Positions 1-7,929 of a stretch of DNA of 13,334 nt are shown here, piece by piece. The stretch comes from Pseudomonadota bacterium (GTDB lineage: Bacteria > Pseudomonadota > Alphaproteobacteria > Caulobacterales > Caulobacteraceae): positions 1 through 13,334 of the forward strand of contig JAEZHG010000211.1 in assembly GCA_023436945.1 (NCBI GenBank), in the 5' to 3' direction. Both the position numbers and the translations under genes were made by a program. Below the pieces are notes generated by a model. That model made no database searches and was not told the DNA's origin. It worked only from the letters and a program-made list of their open reading frames with translations. Numbering within the stretch: the stretch's first letter is position 1; the number at the start of each line of letters is the position of its first letter.

Positions 1-516
1 GGCATCTTCGGTCAGAACACCGCAGCCTGAACCGACGATGGTGATGCGGCCTTCTGCGCCCTCGGTGATGATCTTCTGGCGGGCCTCTTCAATCGGCAGG
101 GCCTCTGCCACGCCCAGAGCGGCACCATCACGGAACAGACGCAGATAGACCTGACCACGACGCGCATCGATAGCCGCCGCCACCAAGCCTTCAGCCTCAA
201 CCGAAGTGGCCAGTGCATCGAGCGTCGAAATCCCGACAACCGGAACCTGACGCGCCGCACCAAGGCCAAGCGCAAAGGCCAGACCGACACGAAGGCCCGT
301 AAAGCTGCCGGGGCCTACCGTTACACCAATGCGCTCGACGCCGTCGAAACCGCCAGCTTCGGCCACCGCATCACGGGCCATGCCGCCCAGACGCTCCTGA
401 TGGCCCTTGGTCATCAGCTCGTGACGAAGCCCGCGCATAACCACGACTTCTACCGAAACTTCGAACACACCCGACAGGCAGGCGCCCAGCGCCGTATCGA
501 TGACCATAATCTTCAT
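1..516 (-). CDS. tsaB: tRNA threonylcarbamoyladenosine biosynthesis protein TsaB (partial, C-terminus outside window)
   Basis: TsaB is the inactive ASKHA-fold paralogue that pairs with TsaD (with TsaE) to transfer the threonylcarbamoyl group to A37 of ANN-decoding tRNAs in the cytoplasm. The frame stays open from the ATG at 516 to the left edge, giving 172 residues; the family usually has about 210-230, so some 40-60 C-terminal residues lie outside. Visible family signatures are the N-terminal MVIDTAL strand (4-10), the GPGSFTG loop (68-74) followed by LRVGLAFALGLG, and AAIDARRGQVY (114-124), which matches the E. coli AAIDAR-G-VY motif. An AGGAG and a GACGAGG lie upstream of the ATG. The gene starts 22 bp after the stop of the short XRE regulator gene, so the two are probably co-transcribed. 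Identification rests on established family motifs. Confidence 0.93.
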   Translation of the reverse strand, partial: MKIMVIDTALGACLSGVFEVSVEVVVMRGLRHELMTKGHQERLGGMARDAVAEAGGFDGVERIGVTVGPGSFTGLRVGLAFALGLGAARQVPVVGISTLDALATSVEAEGLVAAAIDARRGQVYLRLFRDGAALGVAEALPIEEARQKIITEGAEGRITIVGSGCGVLTEDA

Positions 517-538
517 GGCCTCGTCACTAGCGCTCCTG

Positions 539-898
539 TCAGCGCAGGGCTAGCGCCTCGACTATATCCAGCACCGAACGTCTAAGGTTTGCATCCTCGA
601 TACGCGGGTAAGCGGACATCATCGCCAGATGTTGTTTGCCGTCCCTTGTGTCGTGGGTAGAAACCGCAGCCGCCTCCGAGTGAGGGAAGAAATCGGACAC
701 CGCACATTCAAACAATTGGGCCAGTTGATAGAGACGAGAGGCCGAGACGCGGTTCAGACCCGCCTCATATTTCTGGATTTGCTGGAAACTGAGATCGAGC
801 GAGGCGGCGAGGGCCGATTGCGACAAGCCAGCCTCGCGGCGTAGCTCGCTAATCCTGCGCCCCACCCATTTGTCGATTTCCTGACTAGCCCTGGCCAT
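539..898 (-). CDS. Short Cro/CI (XRE)-family transcriptional regulator, PraR/PhrR-like
   Basis: A 119-residue protein with one helix-turn-helix of the Cro/CI type at residues 11-71 (VGRRISELRREAGLSQ, then SFQQIQKYEAG with the recognition helix at about 36-48, then NRVSASRLYQLAQLF). The FQQIQKYE-G-NRV-ASRL pattern is typical of small alphaproteobacterial regulators of the PraR/PhrR type, which often end in a short helix like RRSVLDIVEALA seen here at 107-117. It probably binds DNA as a dimer; targets are unknown. The frame extends 12 bases upstream to a TTG at 910 that has no ribosome-binding site. I prefer the ATG at 898, preceded by GGGGAAGG, although that spacing is short. It lies 63 bp after the upstream regulator and 22 bp before tsaB. 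The 64 bp upstream carries direct and inverted repeats that could be an autoregulatory operator (inference). Confidence 0.87.
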   Translation of the reverse strand: MARASQEIDKWVGRRISELRREAGLSQSALAASLDLSFQQIQKYEAGLNRVSASRLYQLAQLFECAVSDFFPHSEAAAVSTHDTRDGKQHLAMMSAYPRIEDANLRRSVLDIVEALALR

Positions 899-964
899 TG
901 CCTTCCCCAAGTTTGAAATAGCAATGTTTCACAACCTTGGGTTTATAGCAACGCTTTTGTTTCA
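899..964 (-). promoter_or_regulatory. Repeat-rich leader upstream of the short XRE gene (possible operator)
   Basis: This short gap between the two regulator genes holds several repeats: ATAGCAA at 918-924 and 945-951, TGTTTCA at 925-931 and 958-964 (the second overlaps the upstream gene's stop codon), and the inverted pair CCCAAG (906-911)/CTTGGG (936-941). Repeats of this kind next to a Cro/CI-type gene suggest autoregulation. The TGTTTCAC at 925-932 is also identical to half of a parS palindrome. No binding site is proven. Confidence 0.3.
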
Positions 965-1552
965 ACCGTCTTCACGTCGGGCGATGACCGCTGACAGAGA
1001 AACAATACGGTTACGCTGAAAATGGGTGACGGCACCCGCCGCGTTCCTGACGGTGACCTGTTGAGCGTCGGAACTGACATAGAGGCGCACCAGACGCGTT
1101 CCATCATCGATCTCAATGATGCAGCCCTGATCGCGGCGGGGCCATTGGTCCGGCACATATTCCAGCACCACGCCGGAAAAGGCCCATGGAGCCATGTCAT
1201 CGGTGTTGAGCCGCCAGAACAGTCGATCGGCGGGGGCGCTCCCTTCGAAAGCACGACCTCTGGCCTCAAATCCCGATACAGATGAGGGGGTTACGCTTGA
1301 ACGCGCTCCATTGGCGGTGCCGTTTCGCCCCACCAAAAGCATCAAATCTTCAGGTGTCGCATCGAGGGCGGAGGTGAGCCTGCGCTGCATGTCTGGCCGG
1401 AAAAGGCCGGCGCGCTTTCCCGTTTCATAGAAGCCCCAGCCCTGACTGGTCATGCCAATACGGGCGCCCGCTTCGGCCTGACTGAGACCGCGCTCACGCC
1501 GCAAGGCCGCTAGAGCCTCGCCCAGCCGGATTGCTTCTTCCCCCTCGTTCAT
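962..1552 (-). CDS. XRE-family regulator with LexA/CI (S24)-like C-terminal domain lacking the catalytic dyad
   Basis: A 196-residue protein. Residues 8-75 form a Cro/CI helix-turn-helix (LGEALAALRRERGLSQAEAG, then MTSQGWGFYETGKR). A low-complexity linker (76-108) follows, then a domain at about 110-193 that follows the peptidase S24 pattern: LNTDDMAPWAFSG corresponds to G-DSM-P---G, and GTRLVRLYV to the DG---VK-L strand. The catalytic Ser is Asp119 and the catalytic Lys is Arg156, and I see no Ala-Gly cleavage site in the linker. It should therefore be a DNA-binding, dimerising protein that does not cleave itself. The ATG at 1552 keeps the HTH intact; a GTG at 1567 would add five residues. 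Neither has a clear ribosome-binding site, so translation may be leaderless. It is the first gene of the leftward group ending in tsaB and diverges from the nfu gene. The S24 assignment is by eye. Confidence 0.82.
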   Translation of the reverse strand: MNEGEEAIRLGEALAALRRERGLSQAEAGARIGMTSQGWGFYETGKRAGLFRPDMQRRLTSALDATPEDLMLLVGRNGTANGARSSVTPSSVSGFEARGRAFEGSAPADRLFWRLNTDDMAPWAFSGVVLEYVPDQWPRRDQGCIIEIDDGTRLVRLYVSSDAQQVTVRNAAGAVTHFQRNRIVSLSAVIARREDG

Positions 1553-1590
1553 GGGCTCATAATGCACAAAACATAACGCTGATACGAGCT

Positions 1591-1606
1591 TGTTTCATGT
1601 GAAACA
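1591..1606. promoter_or_regulatory. parS-like palindrome (candidate ParB-binding site)
   Basis: TGTTTCATGTGAAACA consists of perfect 7-bp arms TGTTTCA/TGAAACA around a TG centre. It differs from the widely conserved parS sequence TGTTTCACGTGAAACA at one base (T at 1598). It lies in the divergent intergenic region between the S24-like regulator gene and the nfu gene, outside any credible coding sequence. Chromosomal parS sites cluster near the replication origin, and tsaB, gdhZ and secB are, as I recall, origin-proximal in Caulobacter. Alternatively it could be an operator for one of the adjacent HTH proteins. Confidence 0.55.
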
Positions 1607-1676
1607 CCTCTTTCAAGCCTCTGTGGGACAAAGAAGCGCAGGCCCTCTTGAACCTGAGCAGGCGAGGGCGCATCTG

Positions 1677-2243
1677 ATGATTATGTTCATCCAGACCGAA
1701 CCCACCCCCAATCCGAACGCCCTGAAATTCATTCCGGGCCGTGACGTCGCACCCGGCACCTCGATTGAATACCGCACGATCGACGAGGCCGCCGCGTCTC
1801 CGCTGGCCGAGGCGCTGTTCCAGCTTGAGGGTGTGGAAGGTGTGTTCTTTGGCGAGGACTATGTCTCGGTGACCCGCCACGAACGCGGTCCGAGCTGGGG
1901 CGATATGAAGGCCTCGATCCTGTCTGTGATCATGGACCATTTCGTTTCGGGCGCGCCGCTACTGCGCTACGAGGCCACGCCGGAAGGTCACGCAGGACAG
2001 GAAGACGACGAGATCGTCGTCGAGATCAAGAACCTGCTGGACACCCGCATCCGTCCGGCCGTCGCCCAGGACGGCGGCGATATCCTGTTCGACAGCTTCG
2101 ACCACGAGAGCGGCATCGTTCGTCTTCGTTTGCGCGGTGCCTGCTCGGGCTGCCCGTCCTCGGCGGCGACCCTGAAATCCGGCGTGGAGCAGATGCTGCG
2201 CCACTATGTGCCGGAAGTGACCGCCGTAGAGCAGGTCATCTAA
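1677..2243 (+). CDS. Nfu-type iron-sulfur cluster scaffold protein (NifU C-terminal domain)
   Basis: A 188-residue protein with the two-domain layout of mitochondrial NFU1-like proteins. The N-terminal Nfu_N domain begins FIQTEPTPNPNALKFIPG (residues 4-21) and runs to about 95. The C-terminal NifU domain (about 110-188) carries QDGGDI (131-136) and the cluster-binding CSGC motif (Cys156, Cys159). Such proteins bind a 4Fe-4S cluster through the CxxC of two subunits and pass it to target enzymes. The frame is open back to a TTG at 1590, which falls within the parS-like site. I chose the ATG at 1677 because GAGGG sits 8 bases upstream and the conserved N-terminus begins there; ATG 1683 is the other option. 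It converges with the universal stress protein gene, with 6 bp between the stop codons. Confidence 0.93.
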   Translation: MIMFIQTEPTPNPNALKFIPGRDVAPGTSIEYRTIDEAAASPLAEALFQLEGVEGVFFGEDYVSVTRHERGPSWGDMKASILSVIMDHFVSGAPLLRYEATPEGHAGQEDDEIVVEIKNLLDTRIRPAVAQDGGDILFDSFDHESGIVRLRLRGACSGCPSSAATLKSGVEQMLRHYVPEVTAVEQVI

Positions 2244-2249
2244 AGGCCG

Positions 2250-2717
2250 TCAGGCCAGATCTTCGATCTCTTCATCCGTAAGCTCGCCGGGGACGATGGT
2301 CACCGGCAGCTTGCGGCCCTGAACACCGACACCCTGTTTCATCACAGAGCTGACCAGTGGTCCCGGCCCACGCGAGCCTGTCGATGATGCCAGCACCAGA
2401 ATTTTGATATCCGGATCTTCGCTGGCCGCGCGGCGGATGGCGGCGAGGGGATCGCCCTCATAGATCAGGAACACCGGCGCCGAGCCCGATCGCTCCGCCA
2501 CCTGTTCACCCAATCTCGACAACAGGGCTTCGGCCTCTTCACGGTTCTGGCGGCGGATTTCATCACGCACGCCTGACCAGTGCTCGTCTGTGGCATCAGG
2601 CGTAACCCTGAGAAGCACAACGTGGCCTCCGGTCGAACGCGCGCGACGCGAGGCATAGCCCAGCGCAGCATTCAGCTCCGGCGTATCATCCACGACGACG
2701 AGAAACTTTCTGGGCAA
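2250..2717 (-). CDS. Universal stress protein (UspA) family
   Basis: A 155-residue single-domain protein starting PRKFLVVVDDTPE, the first beta strand of the Usp alpha/beta fold with the acidic nucleotide-contacting turn. ALGYASRRA (18-26) and GHVVLLRV (31-38) follow, then a helical stretch (45-76), FLIYEGDPLAAI (83-94), and IKILVLASSTGSRGPGP (104-120) where the ATP-binding G-2x-G-9x-G motif normally lies. Here only the G-2x-G part (Gly114, Gly117) is recognisable, so nucleotide binding is uncertain. The frame extends to a GTG at 2750 with no ribosome-binding site. I favour the TTG at 2717, because GGAGG lies 5 bases upstream and the domain starts at once. A weak sigma-73-like promoter (TTGGCGG at 2771-2777, 14 bp, GGTTAGGT at 2749-2756) would also fit the shorter form. 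The gdhZ terminator separates it from gdhZ. Confidence 0.82.
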   Translation of the reverse strand: MPRKFLVVVDDTPELNAALGYASRRARSTGGHVVLLRVTPDATDEHWSGVRDEIRRQNREEAEALLSRLGEQVAERSGSAPVFLIYEGDPLAAIRRAASEDPDIKILVLASSTGSRGPGPLVSSVMKQGVGVQGRKLPVTIVPGELTDEEIEDLA

Positions 2718-2811
2718 ATGCCCCTCCAACCCAGCCACTGTTGCGATCACCTAACCCGAAGGCCCCGAGCCCGCCAAGTCCCGCTCACGCGCTCGTCAGC
2801 ATCGGTGAATT

Positions 2812-2843
2812 GAAAAAGGGCGCCCGCTGATCACGGACGCCCT
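2812..2843 (-). terminator. Intrinsic terminator of gdhZ
   Basis: On the minus strand, AGGGCGTCCG (2843-2834) pairs with CGGGCGCCCT (2826-2817), a 10-bp stem with one G-U wobble and a 7-base loop, followed at once by a run of T ending at 2813. It begins 22 bp after the gdhZ stop codon, so it should end the gdhZ transcript before the universal stress protein gene. Confidence 0.85.
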
Positions 2844-2865
2844 CATTCTTAAGCCTCAGACCCGA

Positions 2866-5800
2866 TTAGATCTGGCCGGTCAGCACCTCGCGGATACCCG
2901 CATTGGCGATGGTCAGCTTGGCGAAGGTCCAGCCCGCGCCGGAGCTTTCGATCTCGTCAACCGAGCCGCGCAGGGCTTCGACCTGCGGAAGACGGTCACC
3001 GATCCAGTTGTCGACTGCGTCTTCGGCCTTCTGTTCAGTGGCGCCGACATCCTGCGAGCAGGTGGCGGCGACAGCACGCGTCAGGGCCATCTCTTCCGAC
3101 ATCAGGTCCTGAAGCAGACGACGCACAGCCAGACGGTCGAAGTGGTCCGACGAGTTTACCGAGTTGGCGGCAACACGCAGGCGGTCGAAGTCAAAGGCGG
3201 CACCGACCTGGTGATACAGGCGAGCCATGGCCGGCGCCGACCAACCCGCTTCATCAGCCAGATCGCCGATATCAGCGGTGGCGACCAGCGGACGCAGCAT
3301 GGCGACCGTGCGGGCCAGTTCTTCCGGAGCGCCAAGGTCGGTAAAGCGCTGGACGCGCTGTTCCAGACGGCCTTGCTCATAGCGGGACAGAACATCGCCG
3401 CCAGCCTGACGCAGGGCATCAGCCGCCGGACGATATTTCTCGATCAGACCCGCAACCGAGGTTTCCTGACGCATGGCGCGACGGGCCAGCCAGAAGGTCT
3501 GGCGACGCAGAACCACGGCGATTTCCTGATAGAGGGCGATTTGCGCCTCTGCCGGAATCTTCAGGTCCAGAGCCGATACGGCGTCCCATGCCTCGTCCAG
3601 ACGGAAGATGCGACGGGCAGCCTCGAAGGCCACGGTCATGGCGGTGGTGTCACACTCTGCGGCAGCACGCAGGCGATCCGGGAAGGTCGGTCCGCACATG
3701 TTGACGATCTCGTTCGCCATCACGGTCGAGATGATCTCGCGACGCAGGCGGTGGTTCTTCATGTCCGCGCCGAACTTGGCCAGCGGGGCAGGGAAGTAAC
3801 GCACGAGGCTGTCTTCGAAGAAGCTGTCTTCCGGAGCCTTGGAGGCCACGATGTCGTCCGACAGTTCCAGCTTGGCATAGGCGGTCAGCACGGCCAGTTC
3901 CGGACGGCTGAGACCTTGGCCATTGGCCTTCATCTCAGCCAGCTTGGCATCGTCCGGCAGGAACTCGACCACGCGGTTCAGCTTACCCTCGGCTTCCAGC
4001 GACTGCATGAAGCGTTGCTGGGCGTCGAGTGCGGCTGCGCCTTCAGCCTGTTGCAGGCTGACAGCCAGCGTCTGGTCGTAGTTGTGGGCAAGAACCTTCA
4101 GGCCGACTTCCTCGGTCATAGACTTCAGAAGCGCGTTGCGGTCCTCGGCCTTCAGATTGCCCGCAGCGATGGCGCCCCCGGTCAGGATCTTGATGTTCAC
4201 CTCGTGGTCCGAGGAGTCCACGCCGGCCGAGTTGTCGATGGCGTCGGTGTTCAGGCGAACACCCGCACGGGCGGCCTCGATACGGCCAACCTGCGTGGCA
4301 CCAAGGTTTGCACCTTCGCCGACCACAGCCGCGCGCACGTCGCCGCCGTTGATACGGATACTGTCGTTTGCCTTGTCACCGGCCTGGGCGTTGGTTTCGC
4401 CAGCGCCCTTGATGTAGGTGCCGATCCCGCCGAAGTAGAGCAGCTCGACGCGGGCCTTCAGGATCGCCTGCATCAGCTCCTGCGGGGTTACCGCATCGGC
4501 ATCGATGTCCAGCAGTTCCTTGATCTGCGGGGTCAGGTTGATCGACTTGGCATTACGCGGGAACACACCACCGCCAGCCGAGATCAGCGACTTGTCATAG
4601 TCCTGCCAGCTGGTGCGCGGGGTGTTGAACAGACGCTCGCGCTCCGCATAGGAGGTCGCGGGGTCCGGGTTCGGATCAAGGAAGATGTCGCGGTGGTCGA
4701 AGGCAGCCACCAGTTTGATAGCCTTCGACAGCAGCATGCCGTTGCCGAACACGTCGCCCGACATGTCGCCCACGCCCGCCACGGTGAACGGCTCGGACTG
4801 GATGTCCTTGCCCATCTCGCGGAAGTGGCGCTTGACAGCTTCCCATGCACCACGTGCGGTGATGCCCATTTCCTTGTGGTCATAGCCAGCCGAGCCGCCC
4901 GAGGCGAAGGCGTCGTCCAGCCAGAAGCCATAGGACTGCGACACGCCATTGGCGATGTCAGAGAAGGTCGCGGTGCCCTTGTCGGCGGCAACGACCAGAT
5001 AGGGGTCGTCACCTTCCCAGGCCACGACGTTTTCAGGACGGACCGGAGCGCCATCGCCGACGATGTTGTCGGTCACGTCCAGCATGCCCGACAGGAAGGT
5101 CTTATAGGCGCGGATGGCTTCGGCCTGCATGGCGTCACGGTCACCACCGACCGGAAGCTGCTTGGGATAGAAGCCGCCCTTCGAACCCACCGGAACGATG
5201 ACCGAGTTCTTCACCTGCTGGGCCTTCACCAGACCCAGAACCTCGGTGCGGAAGTCGTCGCGACGGTCCGACCAGCGCAGGCCGCCACGGGCCACCGGAC
5301 CAAAGCGCAGGTGTGCGCCTTCGACGTGCGGTGCCCAGACGAAGATTTCGCGGAACGGCTTGGGCAGTGGCATGTCTTCAAGTTCGCGCGGGGCGATCTT
5401 GATCGAGATGTGCGGCTTGGACTGATAGAAGTTGGTGCGCTTGATGGCACCCACCAGCTCGGCCAGACGACGAAGCGCACGGTCGTGATCGAGGCTCGAC
5501 ACGTCTTGCAGCAGCGCCTTGATCTCGGCGGTCAGCTTGGACACGTCGGCTTCACGAGACGCCGCGTCACCACCGGCAGCCGGATCGAACTTGGCCGCAA
5601 ACAGGGCGAGGATCGCACGCGACACTGCCGGATATTGCGTCAGGGCCGCTTCCTGAACCGCCTGCGACGGATCAAGACCGGTTTGCTGGCGGTAGCGGGC
5701 GAGGGTGCGGATCAGGGCCGCTTCGCGCCAGTCGATACCCAGTTCCAGCACCAGACGGTTGAAGCCGTCGCTCTCGGTGCGGCCATTCCAGACCGCCGCA

Positions 5801-7707
5801 AAGGCGCTTTCGAACGGGGCCTTGATGTCGGCGAAGCTCAGACCTTCACCGCGCGGGTCTTCCAGCAGGAAGTCGTGGACATAGATCGGGTCATCACCGG
5901 TCGGGCGCACAACGTGGTCGGATTCTTCCAGCGTCTTCAGGCCCATGTCGGCGAGGATCGGCAGGACGTCCGACAGCGGCACCGCACCGCCACGGCGATA
6001 CAGTTTGAAGCGGAACTGCAGCGGGCTTTCAGCCTCGGTGCGGAAGGCGCGAACGGCCACCGGCTCGGCATAGATGCCGTCGCCTTCGCCTGCGCTCAGA
6101 CGGTCGAACTGCTCCAGATCGGCCACGGCCTCGGTCGCGTCATAGCGGTCGCGGTAACCGGCGCCGAAGCTTTCAGCCCATTTCGAGCTGGTCGGGCCAA
6201 CAGCCACATCACCCACACCCGCAACGCGCAGGGCGGTTTCAAAGCGGTCCACCCACGAGCGACCAGCCTCGGCGATCTGGGCTTCCAGCGCCTTGAGGTC
6301 CGGCATCTTGTGATCACCTGGCGTGACGCCGATGATGTAGTGGACGCGGGTCAGCGGCTGGTCCGTCAGCTGCGGATACCATGCCGAAACACGGCCACCC
6401 CATGCCTCTGCCAGCATCTTGCCGATACGGGCGCGCAGCGAGGCGTCGAAACGCTCGCGCGGGATGAAGGCCAGCACCGAGACGAAGCGGTCGAACGGGT
6501 CAAGGCGCGTGAACAGGCGGATACGCGGGCGGTCGTACAGGTGCAGAATGCCCAGCGCCGTATCCAGCAGTTCGTCTTCCGTGATCTGGAAGAGTTCGTC
6601 GCGCGGATAGTTCTCGAGGATGTTCTTCAAGCGCTTGTAGTTGTGCGAGCCCGGAGCCTTTCCGGCACGTTCCAGCGCATTCATCACCTTGCGGCGGATC
6701 AGCGGAACCTGCTTGGCGGTCTTGTCATAGGCTTCGGCAGTGAACAGGCCGACGAAACGGGTTTCGCCCACGGCGCGGCCCTGATCGTCGTAACGCTTGA
6801 TGCCGATGTAATCCATATAGGCGCGGCGGTGGACGCGCGAACGCAGGTTCGACTTGGCCACGCTTACCGGATCACTGATGTCCAGCTGGCGCTTCATGGC
6901 AGCGGTCAGAACCGCAGGCTCCGATGCACGACGCAGAACGCGGCGCTCCGGATCGTTCAGGACACCAAGGCCCTCTTGGGTCTTGTTGAGCGGAGCCTCG
7001 GCTTCCAGTGCGCCGTCCGAGGACAGCGGGAAGTCGTATTCACGGGCACCGAGGAAAACGAAGTGATCGTTACGGGTCCACTCAAGGAAGGCGATGTCTT
7101 CCTCGATAACCGCTTCGGACACACCCTTGGGCGGCGCGCTTTGCAGACGGGCGATAGCAGCGCCCATAAGCTCGGCCATGGCGCCGTGGTCGCTGACGGC
7201 GCTGCGCACGTCAGACATGGCCTGAGCCAGACCCTCGCCCAGTGCGTCGCGGCGCTCTTGGGGCAGGGGATCGATGATCAACATGATCAGCGAGTCGCGA
7301 CGACCCGCAGAAATCTCGACGATCGGGTGATAGAAGGCGCGCACGGTCACACCGGCGTCAGCCAGCTCACCCAGAACGCTGTCCACGAGGAACGGGGAAT
7401 CGTCCTGAAGGATCAGGATCTGGTCATAACCCGATTGCTGGCCGGCCGCGTTCAACAGCGGGCCAACCGTCACGTGGGCAGGCGAACCGGCCTCGCGCTG
7501 GCTGGCGGTCTGCCAGACTTGGGCCAGAAGGGCGGCCAGATCGTCACAGCCCAGCTCGGGCGTTTCGTCGGCCTCATAGTCTTCCATCACCTGAGCCAGC
7601 AGGGAGGTCTGTGCCGCGCCCGGCGGCCCCGCTGCCACTTGAGAGAAAGCTTTCTCGAGCGTCTCCAAAGTCGCCGGAGCGGGAGCAGGACGCGAAGCGG
7701 GGGGCAT
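2866..7707 (-). CDS. gdhZ: NAD-specific glutamate dehydrogenase, large (about 180 kDa) type
   Basis: It oxidises L-glutamate to 2-oxoglutarate and ammonia with NAD+ in the cytoplasm. The 1,613 residues match the usual length of the large GDH class. The N-terminal third has ACT-like regulatory segments (DDSPFLVDSVLGELADAG, about 102-120). The catalytic core contains RGGLRWSDRRDDFR (about 805-819), LVKAQQVKNS, the GSKGGFYPK motif (about 840-849) and the dinucleotide-binding GVGDMSGDVFGNG (about 975-990). The C-terminal third is the helical region of the class. The ATG at 7707 has GAAGAG 7 bases upstream. In Caulobacter crescentus GdhZ also links glutamate and NAD status to cell division through FtsZ; a like role here is inference. 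No TTA, CTA or TCA codon occurs over about 1,520 codons, indicating strong codon bias and probably high expression. A terminator follows the gene. Confidence 0.97.
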   Translation of the reverse strand: MPPASRPAPAPATLETLEKAFSQVAAGPPGAAQTSLLAQVMEDYEADETPELGCDDLAALLAQVWQTASQREAGSPAHVTVGPLLNAAGQQSGYDQILILQDDSPFLVDSVLGELADAGVTVRAFYHPIVEISAGRRDSLIMLIIDPLPQERRDALGEGLAQAMSDVRSAVSDHGAMAELMGAAIARLQSAPPKGVSEAVIEEDIAFLEWTRNDHFVFLGAREYDFPLSSDGALEAEAPLNKTQEGLGVLNDPERRVLRRASEPAVLTAAMKRQLDISDPVSVAKSNLRSRVHRRAYMDYIGIKRYDDQGRAVGETRFVGLFTAEAYDKTAKQVPLIRRKVMNALERAGKAPGSHNYKRLKNILENYPRDELFQITEDELLDTALGILHLYDRPRIRLFTRLDPFDRFVSVLAFIPRERFDASLRARIGKMLAEAWGGRVSAWYPQLTDQPLTRVHYIIGVTPGDHKMPDLKALEAQIAEAGRSWVDRFETALRVAGVGDVAVGPTSSKWAESFGAGYRDRYDATEAVADLEQFDRLSAGEGDGIYAEPVAVRAFRTEAESPLQFRFKLYRRGGAVPLSDVLPILADMGLKTLEESDHVVRPTGDDPIYVHDFLLEDPRGEGLSFADIKAPFESAFAAVWNGRTESDGFNRLVLELGIDWREAALIRTLARYRQQTGLDPSQAVQEAALTQYPAVSRAILALFAAKFDPAAGGDAASREADVSKLTAEIKALLQDVSSLDHDRALRRLAELVGAIKRTNFYQSKPHISIKIAPRELEDMPLPKPFREIFVWAPHVEGAHLRFGPVARGGLRWSDRRDDFRTEVLGLVKAQQVKNSVIVPVGSKGGFYPKQLPVGGDRDAMQAEAIRAYKTFLSGMLDVTDNIVGDGAPVRPENVVAWEGDDPYLVVAADKGTATFSDIANGVSQSYGFWLDDAFASGGSAGYDHKEMGITARGAWEAVKRHFREMGKDIQSEPFTVAGVGDMSGDVFGNGMLLSKAIKLVAAFDHRDIFLDPNPDPATSYAERERLFNTPRTSWQDYDKSLISAGGGVFPRNAKSINLTPQIKELLDIDADAVTPQELMQAILKARVELLYFGGIGTYIKGAGETNAQAGDKANDSIRINGGDVRAAVVGEGANLGATQVGRIEAARAGVRLNTDAIDNSAGVDSSDHEVNIKILTGGAIAAGNLKAEDRNALLKSMTEEVGLKVLAHNYDQTLAVSLQQAEGAAALDAQQRFMQSLEAEGKLNRVVEFLPDDAKLAEMKANGQGLSRPELAVLTAYAKLELSDDIVASKAPEDSFFEDSLVRYFPAPLAKFGADMKNHRLRREIISTVMANEIVNMCGPTFPDRLRAAAECDTTAMTVAFEAARRIFRLDEAWDAVSALDLKIPAEAQIALYQEIAVVLRRQTFWLARRAMRQETSVAGLIEKYRPAADALRQAGGDVLSRYEQGRLEQRVQRFTDLGAPEELARTVAMLRPLVATADIGDLADEAGWSAPAMARLYHQVGAAFDFDRLRVAANSVNSSDHFDRLAVRRLLQDLMSEEMALTRAVAATCSQDVGATEQKAEDAVDNWIGDRLPQVEALRGSVDEIESSGAGWTFAKLTIANAGIREVLTGQI

Positions 7708-7929
7708 GTCTATTCTCTTCAGACGCGGCCATTTAGGCCATTGATGAAACCTACCTTAGCGTCATGAAACTTAATGCCTAGTGGCGAAAACGCCTGATAT
7801 TCAGTGTGCACCGCACAATGTTGCGCGAATGGCCCAACTCGCAGAACACCATAACGCGATTGCGGCGAAGAACGGGTATTTTCGCCCCAGCTTGGCCATG
7901 ATTTGACCGGTCTTCGGTGAACAGAATCC
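7708..7929. other. gdhZ upstream region without a gene
   Basis: These bases must include the gdhZ leader and probably its promoter, but I cannot identify a convincing -35/-10 pair; GCTAAGGT (minus strand, about 7758-7765) resembles a sigma-73 -10 element without a good -35. A short GGCC-ATTTA-GGCC dyad lies at 7727-7739. A GANTC (CcrM-type) methylation site occurs at 7924-7928. A 13-base segment at 7857-7869 recurs exactly at 8076-8088. A 32-codon minus-strand frame at 7801-7899 has a hydrophobic stretch but no ribosome-binding site and is not called. Confidence 0.5.

Noticed and set aside
12..290. A 92-codon Arg-rich frame on the minus strand.
   Set aside because: It overlaps the well-supported tsaB frame on the same strand in another register and has the Arg-rich make-up of a GC-rich shadow frame.
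1590..1676. Upstream extension of the nfu gene by 29 codons from a TTG.
   Set aside because: The added segment lies in the parS-like palindrome, has no ribosome-binding site, and is absent from the conserved N-terminus of the family, which begins at about 1677.
3142..7767. Open reading frame of 1,541 codons on the plus strand, antisense to gdhZ along almost its whole length.
   Set aside because: It is in exact codon register with gdhZ, so its codons are the reverse complements of gdhZ codons. It stays open simply because gdhZ avoids TTA, CTA and TCA. The translation shows no recognisable domain, whereas the gdhZ frame has clear GDH motifs throughout.
7801..7899. A 32-codon minus-strand frame (starting MAKLGRKYPFF) with a hydrophobic stretch, which could be a small membrane peptide.
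   Set aside because: No ribosome-binding site precedes the ATG, and nothing beyond the hydrophobic stretch supports it. Conservation in relatives would be needed.
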